A stretch of DNA of 19,940 nucleotides from Verrucomicrobiota bacterium (GCA_027620105.1 JAQCIA010000005.1:1-19940), one strand, 5' to 3'; positions 7,658 through 15,504 are shown, numbered from the stretch's first letter. Numbers and translations: made by a program. The notes: a model not told the origin generated them from the sequence alone.

Positions 7658-8548
7658 TCACGCCCACAAGGCTGCGGGGTACGCGCCCTGATCGACCAGG
7701 GCACGGATGGCGGCAACCACGCCGGCCTTTTCCTCGGGATAGGTCACGCCCACCCACTTGCTGGGGGTGGTGAGCACGGTGCAGCGGGCTTCGCCGCGGG
7801 CGATCAAGGTGTTCACCACCGTGGGGACAAAGTATTCCGCTTTAGGATCGTTTCCCTGTTGCGCGAGAAAGGACTGGAACTCGTTGCGCAAGTGCGCAAA
7901 GAACGACGGCTTGAATCCCCAGAGGTTCATGGAAACGATTTCATCGGCGGTGAGTTGGCGGTCATCACAGCGCGCACCGGTTTCTGTTTTGACGATGTTG
8001 GTCAGCTCCTCGACGCCGGTGAGGGTGCCCTGTGCGTCGGTGGTGCAGAGCCCGCGGGCGACGTGTCCATGGTCGGAGAGGGTGTTGCGGAGGATGTAGC
8101 CGACCATGGCGTAGTGGCGGGGATCGGCGGCCGTCTCGTCCAGGAAGCGGGCGAGGCGACGGTAGGATTCGGCGCCGTAGAAGTCGTCGGCATTGATGAC
8201 CGCGAAGGGGCTATTGACGGCCTCGGCGCCAGCCAGCGTGGCATGGCCTGTGCCCCAGGGTTTCTTGCGTTCGGGGGGGACGGTAAACCCCTGCGGCACG
8301 TCCGTGAGGTCCTGAATGGCATAGGCGATCTCGATGTGCCCCTCCATGCGTGAACTGATGATCGCTTTGAAGTCCGTCGCGATTTCCCGGCGGATCACAA
8401 ACACGACGCGGTTGAACCCGGCGCGGATGGCGTCGAATACGGAATAATCCAGGATGAATTCGCCGGAGGGGCCGACGGGGTCCATTTGTTTCAATCCGCC
8501 GTAGCGACTGCCGATGCCGGCCGCGAGGACGAGGAGGGTTTTGGGCAT
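7658..8548 (-). CDS. NDP-sugar nucleotidyltransferase family protein
   Basis: This is a nucleotidyltransferase of the glucose-1-phosphate thymidylyl/uridylyltransferase fold, 296 residues, expected to join a nucleotide to a sugar phosphate. The N-terminal signature LAAGIGSRYGGLKQ (residues 8-21) has the glycine-rich turn and Lys that bind the NTP, followed by PVGPSGEFILDYS, the VINADDFYG motif with metal-binding Asp, and a central GTGHA stretch. The C-terminal SKWVGVTYPEEK is typical of a little-studied bacterial subgroup, not of well-characterised GalU or RmlA, so the substrate is unknown. ATG 8548 follows the upstream epimerase stop (TAA 8554-8552) by one codon in the same frame, so the two are probably translated together. 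An epimerase plus nucleotidyltransferase points to nucleotide-sugar metabolism. Confidence 0.82.
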   Translation of the reverse strand: MPKTLLVLAAGIGSRYGGLKQMDPVGPSGEFILDYSVFDAIRAGFNRVVFVIRREIATDFKAIISSRMEGHIEIAYAIQDLTDVPQGFTVPPERKKPWGTGHATLAGAEAVNSPFAVINADDFYGAESYRRLARFLDETAADPRHYAMVGYILRNTLSDHGHVARGLCTTDAQGTLTGVEELTNIVKTETGARCDDRQLTADEIVSMNLWGFKPSFFAHLRNEFQSFLAQQGNDPKAEYFVPTVVNTLIARGEARCTVLTTPSKWVGVTYPEEKAGVVAAIRALVDQGAYPAALWA

Positions 8549-8551
8549 GGG

Positions 8552-9622
8552 TTAAAATAGTTTCTTGATGAGTTTCAGCGCGCCTTGGTTCCACGGGACG
8601 CGGTGCGAGACGCCGGTCAGATTGGCGAACGTGTGCAGGTTCGCGAGGTACCATTCGAAATTGCGCACGAGCGCCTGCTTGTTTGAGTACCGCGGTCTCC
8701 AGGCCAGTACGCGCTCAGCCTTTTCAATGGAGACGAAGGAGTCTTCGCAGGCGGTTTCGTAGACCCATTTGTATAGCGGGGAAAGTTTCAGTGCTTCCAG
8801 CAGGCGCAGTCCCCAGATGACTGGTGCCGCGGGAAAGCCGATGATGCGCTTGCCGTGGCCGGCGCGATCGAGGACGGCCTGGTAATCTTCCTTCATGGTG
8901 GTGAACTCTTTGGCGCCGATGTTGAAGACATCGTTCACGGCGGTGCGGTCGAGGGTCATGCAGCGCCAGATGGCGTCACAGAGATCTTCGACATCCAGCA
9001 GTTGATAGCGGTTGTTGCCGCTGCCGATCATGGGGAAGTTGTGGCCATCCTTGGCCCAGTCGTAGAAGAGGGCGAAAACGCCCAGGCGTTCGGGCCCGAC
9101 AAAGGATTTTGGCCGAATAATGGGGACGCAGAGGCCTTGTGCGCGGAACGATGCACACAGGGATTCCGCTTCCACCTTTGAGATACCGTAGGGGCCCACG
9201 CCATGCAGCGTGTCGGATTCGATCAGCGGGTGATGGTCGGGGATGCCATACACGGCGGTGCTGGAAACATGCACGAAGCACTCGACTTTGTGCGCCAGCG
9301 CCGATTCCAGCAGGGTGCGCGTGCCGCCGATGTCGATCGAGAAGATTTCCTCATTCTTATAGAGCGGCAGTGCGGCGGCGGTGTGAACCACCCAGCGCGC
9401 GCCCTGCATGCAGCGGTCAACGGTGGCGCGGTCGCGAATGTCGCCCTTCACAGGGGTGACGCGATCTTTTTCGGGGTAATCGAACTCGGCGACATCCAGG
9501 GCCACGATGTCGGTGAAGCCCTGCGCGAGCAGGTAGCGGACGAGGTTGATCCCGAGGAAGCCGGCACCGCCGGTGATCAGCACTTTGCCGGATGCGGCGT
9601 TCGTGGATGCTTGCATGGGCAT
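8552..9622 (-). CDS. NAD-dependent epimerase/dehydratase (extended SDR)
   Basis: This is an extended short-chain dehydrogenase/reductase of 356 residues, the family that epimerises, dehydrates or reduces nucleotide sugars and related alcohols using tightly bound NAD(P). The Rossmann motif TGGAGFLG is at residues 17-24, an acidic residue ends strand 2 (ALDVAEFD), and the catalytic pair is Y145/K149 in YGISK. VHTAAA, SSTAVYG and IRPKSFVGPERLG follow the usual order. The open frame extends upstream to 9793 over the HAD gene; that part is Arg/Pro-rich and unlike SDRs, so ATG 9622 is chosen (ATG 9616 is also possible). No good ribosome site is visible. The exact substrate cannot be named; the paired nucleotidyltransferase suggests a sugar nucleotide. 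Confidence 0.85.
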   Translation of the reverse strand: MPMQASTNAASGKVLITGGAGFLGINLVRYLLAQGFTDIVALDVAEFDYPEKDRVTPVKGDIRDRATVDRCMQGARWVVHTAAALPLYKNEEIFSIDIGGTRTLLESALAHKVECFVHVSSTAVYGIPDHHPLIESDTLHGVGPYGISKVEAESLCASFRAQGLCVPIIRPKSFVGPERLGVFALFYDWAKDGHNFPMIGSGNNRYQLLDVEDLCDAIWRCMTLDRTAVNDVFNIGAKEFTTMKEDYQAVLDRAGHGKRIIGFPAAPVIWGLRLLEALKLSPLYKWVYETACEDSFVSIEKAERVLAWRPRYSNKQALVRNFEWYLANLHTFANLTGVSHRVPWNQGALKLIKKLF

Positions 9623-9681
9623 GTGTGTGTCCGCGCGCGAAAAACCGAAATGTAGCGTTTCGGGCGAGGCTGCGCAACCGC

Positions 9682-10314
9682 TCAGGGCGGGGATTGGATG
9701 CCGGGGGCGGGAAAGCATTCCAGGATCTGGGACCAGTCCCGGCAGCGGTGCAGGCCGGTTGCCGCGCCGCCGATTTCCGCATGGCGGTTCCACGGGCGCT
9801 CGATCACCGCCACGGGCCAGGGATGGTTGCGCACCAGATAGTCGGCCATTTGGGGTGCGTCTTCAACCGCGAGCGCGAAATCGAGCTGTTGCAATTCCGC
9901 GAGAGACAGCGTGGGTACGGCGCCGCCAGGCTGGGCGCGCCCGTACTTGTCGACAAACGCCAGACGCGCGTGCGTCACGCCGTTGGCAATGAGCCAGTCG
10001 GCGCTGACGGCGGCGGTGTCGGAGGGGCGTCCGGTCATCACATGAATCTCCACGCCGGCGTCGGACCAGCGGCGCATGGCCTCTAGGGCGCCGGGCACGG
10101 GCGCAAGGCGTTCCAGGAACGCGTCCTCGTGGGCGCGCGCCATCAGATGGTCGAGTTCGCGGGAATCCAGTCCGAACGACTGCCCCAGGTTGAATGCAAA
10201 AATGTCCTCGAAGGCCACGGTCTTGCCGAACTCCTGATGGAGAAGGACGGCCAGTTCGCGCGCGGTCTCGCAGATCACATCATCAAAATCGACGTAGACG
10301 GGGAGGCGTTTCAT
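9682..10314 (-). CDS. HAD-superfamily hydrolase, 5'(3')-deoxyribonucleotidase (NT5C)-like
   Basis: A 210-residue HAD phosphohydrolase. Motif I is VYVDFDDV with nucleophile D9 and acid/base D11, motif II is the Thr of MTGRPSDT, and motif IV is AVEDAPQMA. The short helical cap inserted after motif I and the size resemble the 5' deoxyribonucleotidase type C family, which removes phosphate from nucleoside monophosphates, but other small-phosphate substrates are possible. It is the first gene of the minus-strand group, with the epimerase starting 59 nt after its stop. ATG 10314 lies 9 nt after a promoter-like -10 box, so the message may be nearly leaderless; no Shine-Dalgarno is visible. Confidence 0.75.
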   Translation of the reverse strand: MKRLPVYVDFDDVICETARELAVLLHQEFGKTVAFEDIFAFNLGQSFGLDSRELDHLMARAHEDAFLERLAPVPGALEAMRRWSDAGVEIHVMTGRPSDTAAVSADWLIANGVTHARLAFVDKYGRAQPGGAVPTLSLAELQQLDFALAVEDAPQMADYLVRNHPWPVAVIERPWNRHAEIGGAATGLHRCRDWSQILECFPAPGIQSPP

Positions 10315-10323
10315 GTGGATGAG

Positions 10324-10353
10324 ACGATAGGGGAGGCGTGGTTGTTATCTCAA
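10324..10353 (-). promoter_or_regulatory. Predicted sigma70-like promoter for the HAD/epimerase/nucleotidyltransferase group
   Basis: On the minus strand, -35 TTGAGA (10353-10348; 5 of 6 consensus), an 18-nt spacer and -10 TATCGT (10329-10324; 4 of 6). The -10 ends 9 nt before ATG 10314, so transcription would start almost at the start codon. Confidence 0.45.
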
Positions 10354-10487
10354 GGGAAATGCCCATCATCCGAACAGGGGGACTGCAGATTCGCCAGATT
10401 GGTGCCGGAAACGGATCGCCAGCGCCTCTCCCTCCAATTCTTCACCATCCATCGCCTCGTCGCAGCCCAATTGCACGCGTTGCAGCG

Positions 10488-10516
10488 TTGATCTTCGCGG
10501 GGCGCGACGCTACGAT
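10488..10516 (+). promoter_or_regulatory. Predicted sigma70-like promoter for the pseudo-kinase/MATE pair
   Basis: -35 TTGATC (10488-10493; 4 of 6), a 17-nt spacer and -10 TACGAT (10511-10516; 4 of 6). The -10 ends 8 nt before ATG 10525, implying a leaderless or nearly leaderless transcript. It lies in the 210-nt gap between divergent genes. Confidence 0.4.
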
Positions 10517-10524
10517 ACTGCGGC

Positions 10525-12165
10525 ATGATGGACAAATCGACCACGCTGCCGGCGCTACCCGAGGTGGACGACCTTGCGCAGGGGCTCGGCCTGCTCGTCT
10601 ACAATAGCCGCCGGCGTCACTGGTTCTCGAGCACCGACGAGCGCGAAACGCTGGTGGGGTATTGTGCGCTGGCTTCGGGTTGTCTCACGCGGGTGCCCGA
10701 AATCAGCTTCAAGCTGGTTGCGGATGTGCTGACTGTGAACGGCCACATACCGGGTGAGGATGCGCGCTATGTGCGCGAGTTGCGTGAACAAATGCGGGAC
10801 CTGCACGTGGGGAATTTCGTGCTCCAGCGGGGACTGACCATCGATGATCTCATTCCTTTTGTGCGGCTGCTATCCCGGGATGCCGAAGATCTGCAGGGCA
10901 CGGAAAATTTTTCAGCCGAGTTGGTGGCTCTGGGCGTCAGCAGTGTGGCGGCAAAGACCCTGCATTATCGCGAAGTGGGGACAGACGAGGTGGTGCTGTC
11001 CAAGCAGGCGGCGGCAGCGATCAGCAACGTTGGTGGCATTGGCGGTCCGCTCGTGGGAGATGCGGATGTCCTGACGCAGCTTCAGGGGCTGGGAGTGGGG
11101 GCGCGTCCGTCTGGGGATGCCATGGATGCGGCGACTCCCTTAGCGATCGTAGCGGACGACGCCCCGCGCCTGGCCGGTTTGATCGTGCAGGCTTCGCGCA
11201 CACGGGTGCAGGAGCAGTCCGACACCGAGATGGCGGAAGCGATTGCGGCCTGCGTGCGACGTGTCTTTGCCGCGTTGCTGCGGGGTGATGCGGCACAGAC
11301 GCAAAAGGGGCGCAAACTGGCCCAGCGCAAGTTGCGCGAACTCGAGAGCCAGTTACTTGGGCTGATTGACGGGATGAAGGCCGAGGAGCAGGGCAAGTGC
11401 GGCCAAGTTGTGCGCGATACCGTTGCCGGGCTGGAGGATGAGTTGCAGGTGGAGGCCCTAGCGGCCGAGTACGCCAAGCGGCTGAAGGCCATGGAACTGA
11501 CCGAAAAGCGACTCCTGCGTTACATGAAGGCCCGCGGTATCGAGGCCGTCCAAGAGTCGGATCTGGCCACGCGATTGACGGAAGAGGGCGTGGATGCCGC
11601 GCACTGGCAGGCGCTGGTGAAGCAGAGCACCCCGGTCGCGCCCGTCGTGGTCCCCGGCGGGGGGGAGTTGGCGCCGTTACTCGTGCGCCTGGAGCGGTTG
11701 GCGGATGCGCTGGCGAAAGAGCCGGAAGGCCCGCCCCGGCAGGCATTTACCGGCCTGATGGGGGAAGTGCACGCCCACGTCGGGGCCCTGGTTGAGCAGA
11801 CCGCGCAGAAAATCCAGAAAGTCACCGACGAGATTCACGCGGACGCCAAGGCGGCCGCCACGGCGGACGATGTGGCCAGGCAGCAGCGGCTCGGGCTGAA
11901 TATGACGCGGCGCAAGTTGATTGAAATGCTGGCGGAAATCGTGCAGGAGCTCTGTCAGCCGCTCTCCGTGATTTCATGCTCCATCGACATGATGCAGTCC
12001 CGGATGCTGGGGGAGGTTTCGGATACGCAGATGGAGATGCTCAAACTGGTGACTGACAGCACCGCGAGGTTGCGGGGGCTTGTCGACGGCCTGCAGAAGA
12101 TCGCAGGCGTGCCGGCAACCATGGCCCCGGACCGCGAGCTGCTTCGTCAGGTCACCAGCACATGA
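10525..12165 (+). CDS. Unrecognised protein with C-terminal degenerate histidine-kinase dimerisation (DHp-like) domain
   Basis: 546 residues with no signal peptide or membrane span, so probably cytosolic. Residues about 5-115 resemble an N-terminal module seen in some bacterial HEAT/HD-type proteins (a basic WFSSTDERET stretch, then LTVNGHIPG, a helical run, and LQRGLTIDDLIPFVRLLS); this link is from memory and uncertain. Residues about 230-345 are long charged helices, probably coiled coil. Residues about 465-525 read like a HisKA/DHp hairpin: VQELCQPLSVI aligns with the H-box pattern HELRxPLxxI, then LGEVSDTQMEMLKLV and ARLRGLVDGLQKI. The phospho-acceptor His is replaced by Q474 and no ATPase domain follows, only about 20 residues. 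I infer a non-catalytic dimerisation or signalling protein. Its TGA overlaps the MATE start as ATGA. ATG 10528 is an equally good start. Confidence 0.6.
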   Translation: MMDKSTTLPALPEVDDLAQGLGLLVYNSRRRHWFSSTDERETLVGYCALASGCLTRVPEISFKLVADVLTVNGHIPGEDARYVRELREQMRDLHVGNFVLQRGLTIDDLIPFVRLLSRDAEDLQGTENFSAELVALGVSSVAAKTLHYREVGTDEVVLSKQAAAAISNVGGIGGPLVGDADVLTQLQGLGVGARPSGDAMDAATPLAIVADDAPRLAGLIVQASRTRVQEQSDTEMAEAIAACVRRVFAALLRGDAAQTQKGRKLAQRKLRELESQLLGLIDGMKAEEQGKCGQVVRDTVAGLEDELQVEALAAEYAKRLKAMELTEKRLLRYMKARGIEAVQESDLATRLTEEGVDAAHWQALVKQSTPVAPVVVPGGGELAPLLVRLERLADALAKEPEGPPRQAFTGLMGEVHAHVGALVEQTAQKIQKVTDEIHADAKAAATADDVARQQRLGLNMTRRKLIEMLAEIVQELCQPLSVISCSIDMMQSRMLGEVSDTQMEMLKLVTDSTARLRGLVDGLQKIAGVPATMAPDRELLRQVTST

Positions 12166-13508
12166 GCGCACGGTTGCTGGAGGGCGAAGTCGGCCCATCC
12201 TTAATCCGCATGGCGGTGCCCATGTTCTGGGGCATGCTGGCCGTCACGTCTTTCACGATTGTGGATTCCTTCTATATCGGGCAGCTGGGTGCAATGCCCC
12301 TGGCGGCCATGGGATTCACGTTTCCGGTAGTCTTTGTGGTGCAGTGCGTGGCGATGGGGATGAGTGTGGCCACGTCTTCCATTCTTTCCCGTACCATTGG
12401 GCAAGGTGATCAGGCCAAGGTACGCCGCATCGCGACCGACAGTTTGCTGCTTTCCCTGGTGGCCGTCCTCGCCATTTCGTCAATTGGCCTTGCAACCATT
12501 GACCCGGTATTTCGGTTGCTGGGGGCAACGCCAGAACTGATCGACATGATTCGGGAGTTCATGACGGTGTGGTACCCCGGGGCGGCGCTGCTGGTCGTGC
12601 CGATGGTAGGCAATAGCGCCATCCGGGCCACTGGTGACGCAACATCCCCCAGCGTGATCATGATTGTGGCGGGGGTCGCGAATTTGATTTTGGATCCCTT
12701 TCTGATTTTCGGATGGGGGCCTTTTCCGCGGATGGAATTGCGTGGGGCGGCATTGGCCACGGTCATTTCCTGGATGTTTGCATTTGCGGCCTCCGCCTGG
12801 TTTCTCACCAGGCGTTTGCATCTGATCGAGTTTCGCAAGCCGGCCGTGCGTGAGGTTCTGCAATCCTGGCGCACGCTGTTGCGTGTCGGCTTGCCGGCGA
12901 TCGGGACGAATCTGATGATGCCGCTGGCCAGCGGCATGCTCACGCGGCTGCTTTCGGGCTACGGGACGGAAGCCGTGGCGGCCTTTGGTGTGGGGATGCG
13001 ACTGGAGGCGATGGCCATGGCCGGCGGGTTCTCGCTGTCGACGGTGCTCTCACCGTTTGTTGGCCAGAACATCGGCGGCAAGCGGCTTGCTCGTGTGGTG
13101 GAGGCCGTGCGGAAGGCGGCGGTTTACGCATTTGTCTGGGGGGGCTTCGTCTGTGTGTTGTATGCGCTTGGCGCGCGTACCCTGGCCGGGCTATTCACGG
13201 ACCATCCGGAAGTCATTCGCCTCACGGCGCTCTACTTGTGGATTGTGCCAGTCAGCTATGGCGCGCACGGTGCGGCGGCGCAGGTGACGGCCATGTTCAA
13301 TGCCTTTCAGCAACCCCTGCGGTCCTCGTCGATTTTCGTTCTCAGGCTGTTTGTGTTCACGCTCCCGCTCGCCTTTCTCGGTTCGCACCTGATGGGGGTG
13401 GCGGGAATATTTGCGGGCATTTCGGTCAGCAATTTCCTGGTGGCAGTCGTGGCGGCGTTGATGGCGCGCCAGGCCTTGCGGCGGTTGCGCGCGTCGGGGC
13501 TGGGGTGA
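12162..13508 (+). CDS. MATE-family multidrug/toxin efflux transporter
   Basis: A 448-residue inner-membrane antiporter of the MatE family, which exports organic cations or other toxic compounds using Na+ or H+. Two six-helix halves are visible: the first begins LLEGEVGPSLIRMAVPMFWGML with VDSFYIGQLG, and the second begins SWRTLLRVGLPAIGTNLMMPLA. Typical landmarks are SRTIGQGD, the GNSAIRATGDAT stretch, GVANLILDPFLIF and SPFVGQNIGGKR. About 12 hydrophobic segments fill the sequence. The length is normal and nothing looks missing. ATG 12162 overlaps the upstream stop as ATGA, so its translation is probably coupled to the pseudo-kinase-like protein. The substrate cannot be told from sequence; NorM-type drug export is the default assumption. 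Confidence 0.92.
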   Translation: MSARLLEGEVGPSLIRMAVPMFWGMLAVTSFTIVDSFYIGQLGAMPLAAMGFTFPVVFVVQCVAMGMSVATSSILSRTIGQGDQAKVRRIATDSLLLSLVAVLAISSIGLATIDPVFRLLGATPELIDMIREFMTVWYPGAALLVVPMVGNSAIRATGDATSPSVIMIVAGVANLILDPFLIFGWGPFPRMELRGAALATVISWMFAFAASAWFLTRRLHLIEFRKPAVREVLQSWRTLLRVGLPAIGTNLMMPLASGMLTRLLSGYGTEAVAAFGVGMRLEAMAMAGGFSLSTVLSPFVGQNIGGKRLARVVEAVRKAAVYAFVWGGFVCVLYALGARTLAGLFTDHPEVIRLTALYLWIVPVSYGAHGAAAQVTAMFNAFQQPLRSSSIFVLRLFVFTLPLAFLGSHLMGVAGIFAGISVSNFLVAVVAALMARQALRRLRASGLG

Positions 13509-13533
13509 AGCGGAATTGATCAGGCGGCACGCG

Positions 13534-13549
13534 ACCCTCCGGAGAGGGT
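13534..13549. terminator. Short GC-rich hairpin between MATE and ferritin/VIT genes
   Basis: A perfect 6-bp stem ACCCTC/GAGGGT with a CGGA loop lies 25 nt after the MATE stop and 9 nt before the opposing gene's end. No T-run follows on either strand. Its place between converging genes suggests a bidirectional terminator. Confidence 0.4.
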
Positions 13550-13558
13550 GACGCAGGG

Positions 13559-14443
13559 TCAAAGATCGAGCGGGATAAACTTCCGCATGATCATGCCGAT
13601 ACCGAAACTGATGAGCGCCACGCAGAGCGAGATTCCTGCCATTTCGAGGAATCGCCGCCAGAGTTTCAAGCCCTTGGCCGTGGTGATGTAGAAGTTATAT
13701 GACAGAATGATCAGGATGCTCAGGCAGAGCATGACACCGCCCGCGACATAGACATTGTGAAGCAGCAAATAGGGGGCGATGAGCATCAGCACGGTCAGGA
13801 TGTAGGCGATGCCGGTGTAGGCGGCGCATTTGAACGGGTTCTTGTGATGCGCGCCGGTGTCGGCATCTTCACGCGCCGACAGAAATTCTGAGGCCGCCAT
13901 CGACATTGACGCGGCCACGCCGGTGATGAATCCGGTGATGGCAATCAGTCGTCCGTTCTGCAGGGCGAAGGTGAGACCAGCGAGCGCGCCGGTTAGTTCC
14001 ATCAGTGCATCGTTCAGGCCAAGCACCATGGAGCCCGCGTAGGCGATGCGTTCCTCTTCGATGAGGTCGAGCAATTCCTCCTCGTGGCGCTGTTCATCGG
14101 CTAGCAGTGGGCGGGTGGCTTCGACCTCGTGTTCCAGCGTCTTGTAAATTTGTTCGGCCAGTTCTTCGCCTTGTTCCATCAGGCGCAGGCCAAACGATAG
14201 TCCAAAAATGCGTGAAATGAGCGAGTACCAGGCAACTTGCAGGTGATTGGGAGAAACGTCCTTACCGGTCAACCGCTTCAAGACTTCATAGTGTTCAAGT
14301 TCCTCGGCGGCGATGCGCTCGAGAATCTGCCGGTTGTGCGCATCGCGCGTCCGTCGGGCGATCACCTTGTAAATCTGGTACTCCGTGATCTCGTTTCGCT
14401 GCGCGAGCAGGAGTTGCTGGACGGCGTGTGCGGAGTAGGTCAT
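13559..14443 (-). CDS. Membrane-bound ferritin-like domain fused to VIT1/CCC1 transporter
   Basis: 294 residues in two domains. Residues 1-135 are a ferritin/rubrerythrin-like four-helix bundle with paired diiron motifs: E21, E48-x-x-H51 (EELEH), E90/E93, and E117-x-x-H120 (EQRHEEE). Residues about 138-294 are a VIT1/CCC1 transporter with the signature GLNDALMELTGALAGL, the MAASEFLSAREDAD loop and about five membrane spans. This layout matches the MbfA type (membrane-bound ferritin A), known in alphaproteobacteria as an iron exporter protecting against iron and peroxide stress; Mn or Fe export is the likely role here. ATG 14443 is chosen; a TTG at 14455 is the alternative. It lies 69 nt downstream of the HAD-like gene. 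The gene symbol is left blank because orthology to mbfA is not proven. Confidence 0.85.
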   Translation of the reverse strand: MTYSAHAVQQLLLAQRNEITEYQIYKVIARRTRDAHNRQILERIAAEELEHYEVLKRLTGKDVSPNHLQVAWYSLISRIFGLSFGLRLMEQGEELAEQIYKTLEHEVEATRPLLADEQRHEEELLDLIEEERIAYAGSMVLGLNDALMELTGALAGLTFALQNGRLIAITGFITGVAASMSMAASEFLSAREDADTGAHHKNPFKCAAYTGIAYILTVLMLIAPYLLLHNVYVAGGVMLCLSILIILSYNFYITTAKGLKLWRRFLEMAGISLCVALISFGIGMIMRKFIPLDL

Positions 14444-14485
14444 GCAGGGAACCAATAGCGTAAAAGCAGGGCTCGGGCAAGCGAT

Positions 14486-14510
14486 GCGTGCGCACGCCGC
14501 GGGCTGCGGC
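14486..14510. repeat. Adjacent palindrome and hairpin in the HAD-like/ferritin-VIT gap
   Basis: A perfect 12-bp palindrome GCGTGCGCACGC (14486-14497) abuts a 5-bp stem GCCGC/GCGGC with a 5-nt loop (14496-14510). It begins just after the stop of the HAD-like gene on the minus strand. It could be a partial terminator or mRNA processing site; no T-run is present. Confidence 0.35.
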
Positions 14511-14512
14511 TG

Positions 14513-15427
14513 TCAGGCGTCCTTCAGGTCCAGCGTCAGCTGGCCCTGTACCACCACTTTGCGGCCGGAGGGAGTTTCGGGGTCGGATGTGTAGTAGACC
14601 ACAAACTTGATGGCCGGAAATTGACGCGCGAGTTCCTGCCGGATGTAGTCTTCGACAGCACGGGCATTGCTGACATCGTCATCCGAAAAGCCCACACTGA
14701 TGGGGCCGGTCAATCCCCGCTCGCGTGCGATGCGCAGGACATGCTCGACGAACTCATGGATGGCAAACTGTTTGCCTTCCTCGGTTTTCTGCATTGTCGT
14801 CCCGCGCTTGCCGCGCATCAGGTCCTTGAAGTGCGACGACATGACGCCGTGGTATTTATTGAGGTCCAGGTAGTAGGAGAGCACTTCCGCATCCGAGTCC
14901 GCGTGATCCTGGGGGGCGAAGGTGCGCATATAGCCGCGCAGGTTGCGCAACATCTGCGCGCGTTCGTCGGGGGTGAGGGCGGTATCGATGAAGTACTCCA
15001 CGGCGGCACGGATGATGTGGGGATTGTGGCCGCGCGCGGTCACGATCCCAAAAATGCGGCCCTCGATCAGCGCCCGTTTAAAGCGTGTCAGACTGGGGGC
15101 GACGGGCGATTCGCCGCGTAAAACACGGTCGATTGCGGCACGGGTATCGCGCAGAAACACGTTCTGGTCATCGTCGTCAAAATCACGGAATTCAACGAAC
15201 GCGTTTTCCCAATCGCCGCCCGGCGGACGGTAGTTGCTGGTGTCGCTGCGAATCACGCTGAAAGCGGCCGTGGAAACGGCGTGTGGCGCCCACGATCCGT
15301 CCTCGGTGCGCTTCTCGATGTGAATGCGGGTGGGCATGTGCAGGATGTTGTCGTCCCAATCGAAGATGTAGTACTTCAAGTCGCGATCGGCGACGGAGTA
15401 GTTGATGGGGTCGGACGGTGCGTTCAT
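14513..15427 (-). CDS. Uncharacterised HAD-superfamily protein
   Basis: 304 residues with HAD motifs in order: motif I YIFDWDDNIL (D23, D25), motif II GIVTARGHNP, and motif IV VGFSDDDVSNA in the last third. The insert between motifs I and II is long, with an acidic run FRDFDDDDQ. The third position of motif I is Asp and is followed by Asn, as in HAD proteins of nucleotidase type, but I do not recognise a characterised family, so the substrate is unknown. ATG 15427 is preferred over ATG 15472: an AAGGG ribosome site lies upstream, and 15472 falls inside the promoter between -35 and -10. The ferritin/VIT gene follows 69 nt downstream and may be co-transcribed. Confidence 0.7.
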   Translation of the reverse strand: MNAPSDPINYSVADRDLKYYIFDWDDNILHMPTRIHIEKRTEDGSWAPHAVSTAAFSVIRSDTSNYRPPGGDWENAFVEFRDFDDDDQNVFLRDTRAAIDRVLRGESPVAPSLTRFKRALIEGRIFGIVTARGHNPHIIRAAVEYFIDTALTPDERAQMLRNLRGYMRTFAPQDHADSDAEVLSYYLDLNKYHGVMSSHFKDLMRGKRGTTMQKTEEGKQFAIHEFVEHVLRIARERGLTGPISVGFSDDDVSNARAVEDYIRQELARQFPAIKFVVYYTSDPETPSGRKVVVQGQLTLDLKDA

Positions 15428-15453
15428 TGGGGTGGCCCTTGTGTTGCATGGGA

Positions 15454-15482
15454 AGTATAGGTCATCGTGCATGTGAGATCAA
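15454..15482 (-). promoter_or_regulatory. Predicted sigma70-like promoter for the HAD-like/ferritin-VIT pair
   Basis: On the minus strand, -35 TTGATC (15482-15477), an exact 17-nt spacer and -10 TATACT (15459-15454; 5 of 6). Transcription would begin about 20 nt before ATG 15427, leaving room for the AAGGG ribosome site. It fixes the start choice for that gene. Confidence 0.55.
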
Positions 15483-15504
15483 CGGGGGCGGCGTCTGCGG
15501 TGGC

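Noticed and set aside
9623..9793. Upstream in-frame extension of the epimerase
   Set aside because: Overlaps the HAD gene, is Arg/Pro-rich, and SDR homology starts shortly after ATG 9622.
10315..10524. tRNA or riboswitch in the gap between divergent genes
   Set aside because: No cloverleaf or known riboswitch core was seen; the gap is accounted for by two divergent promoters.
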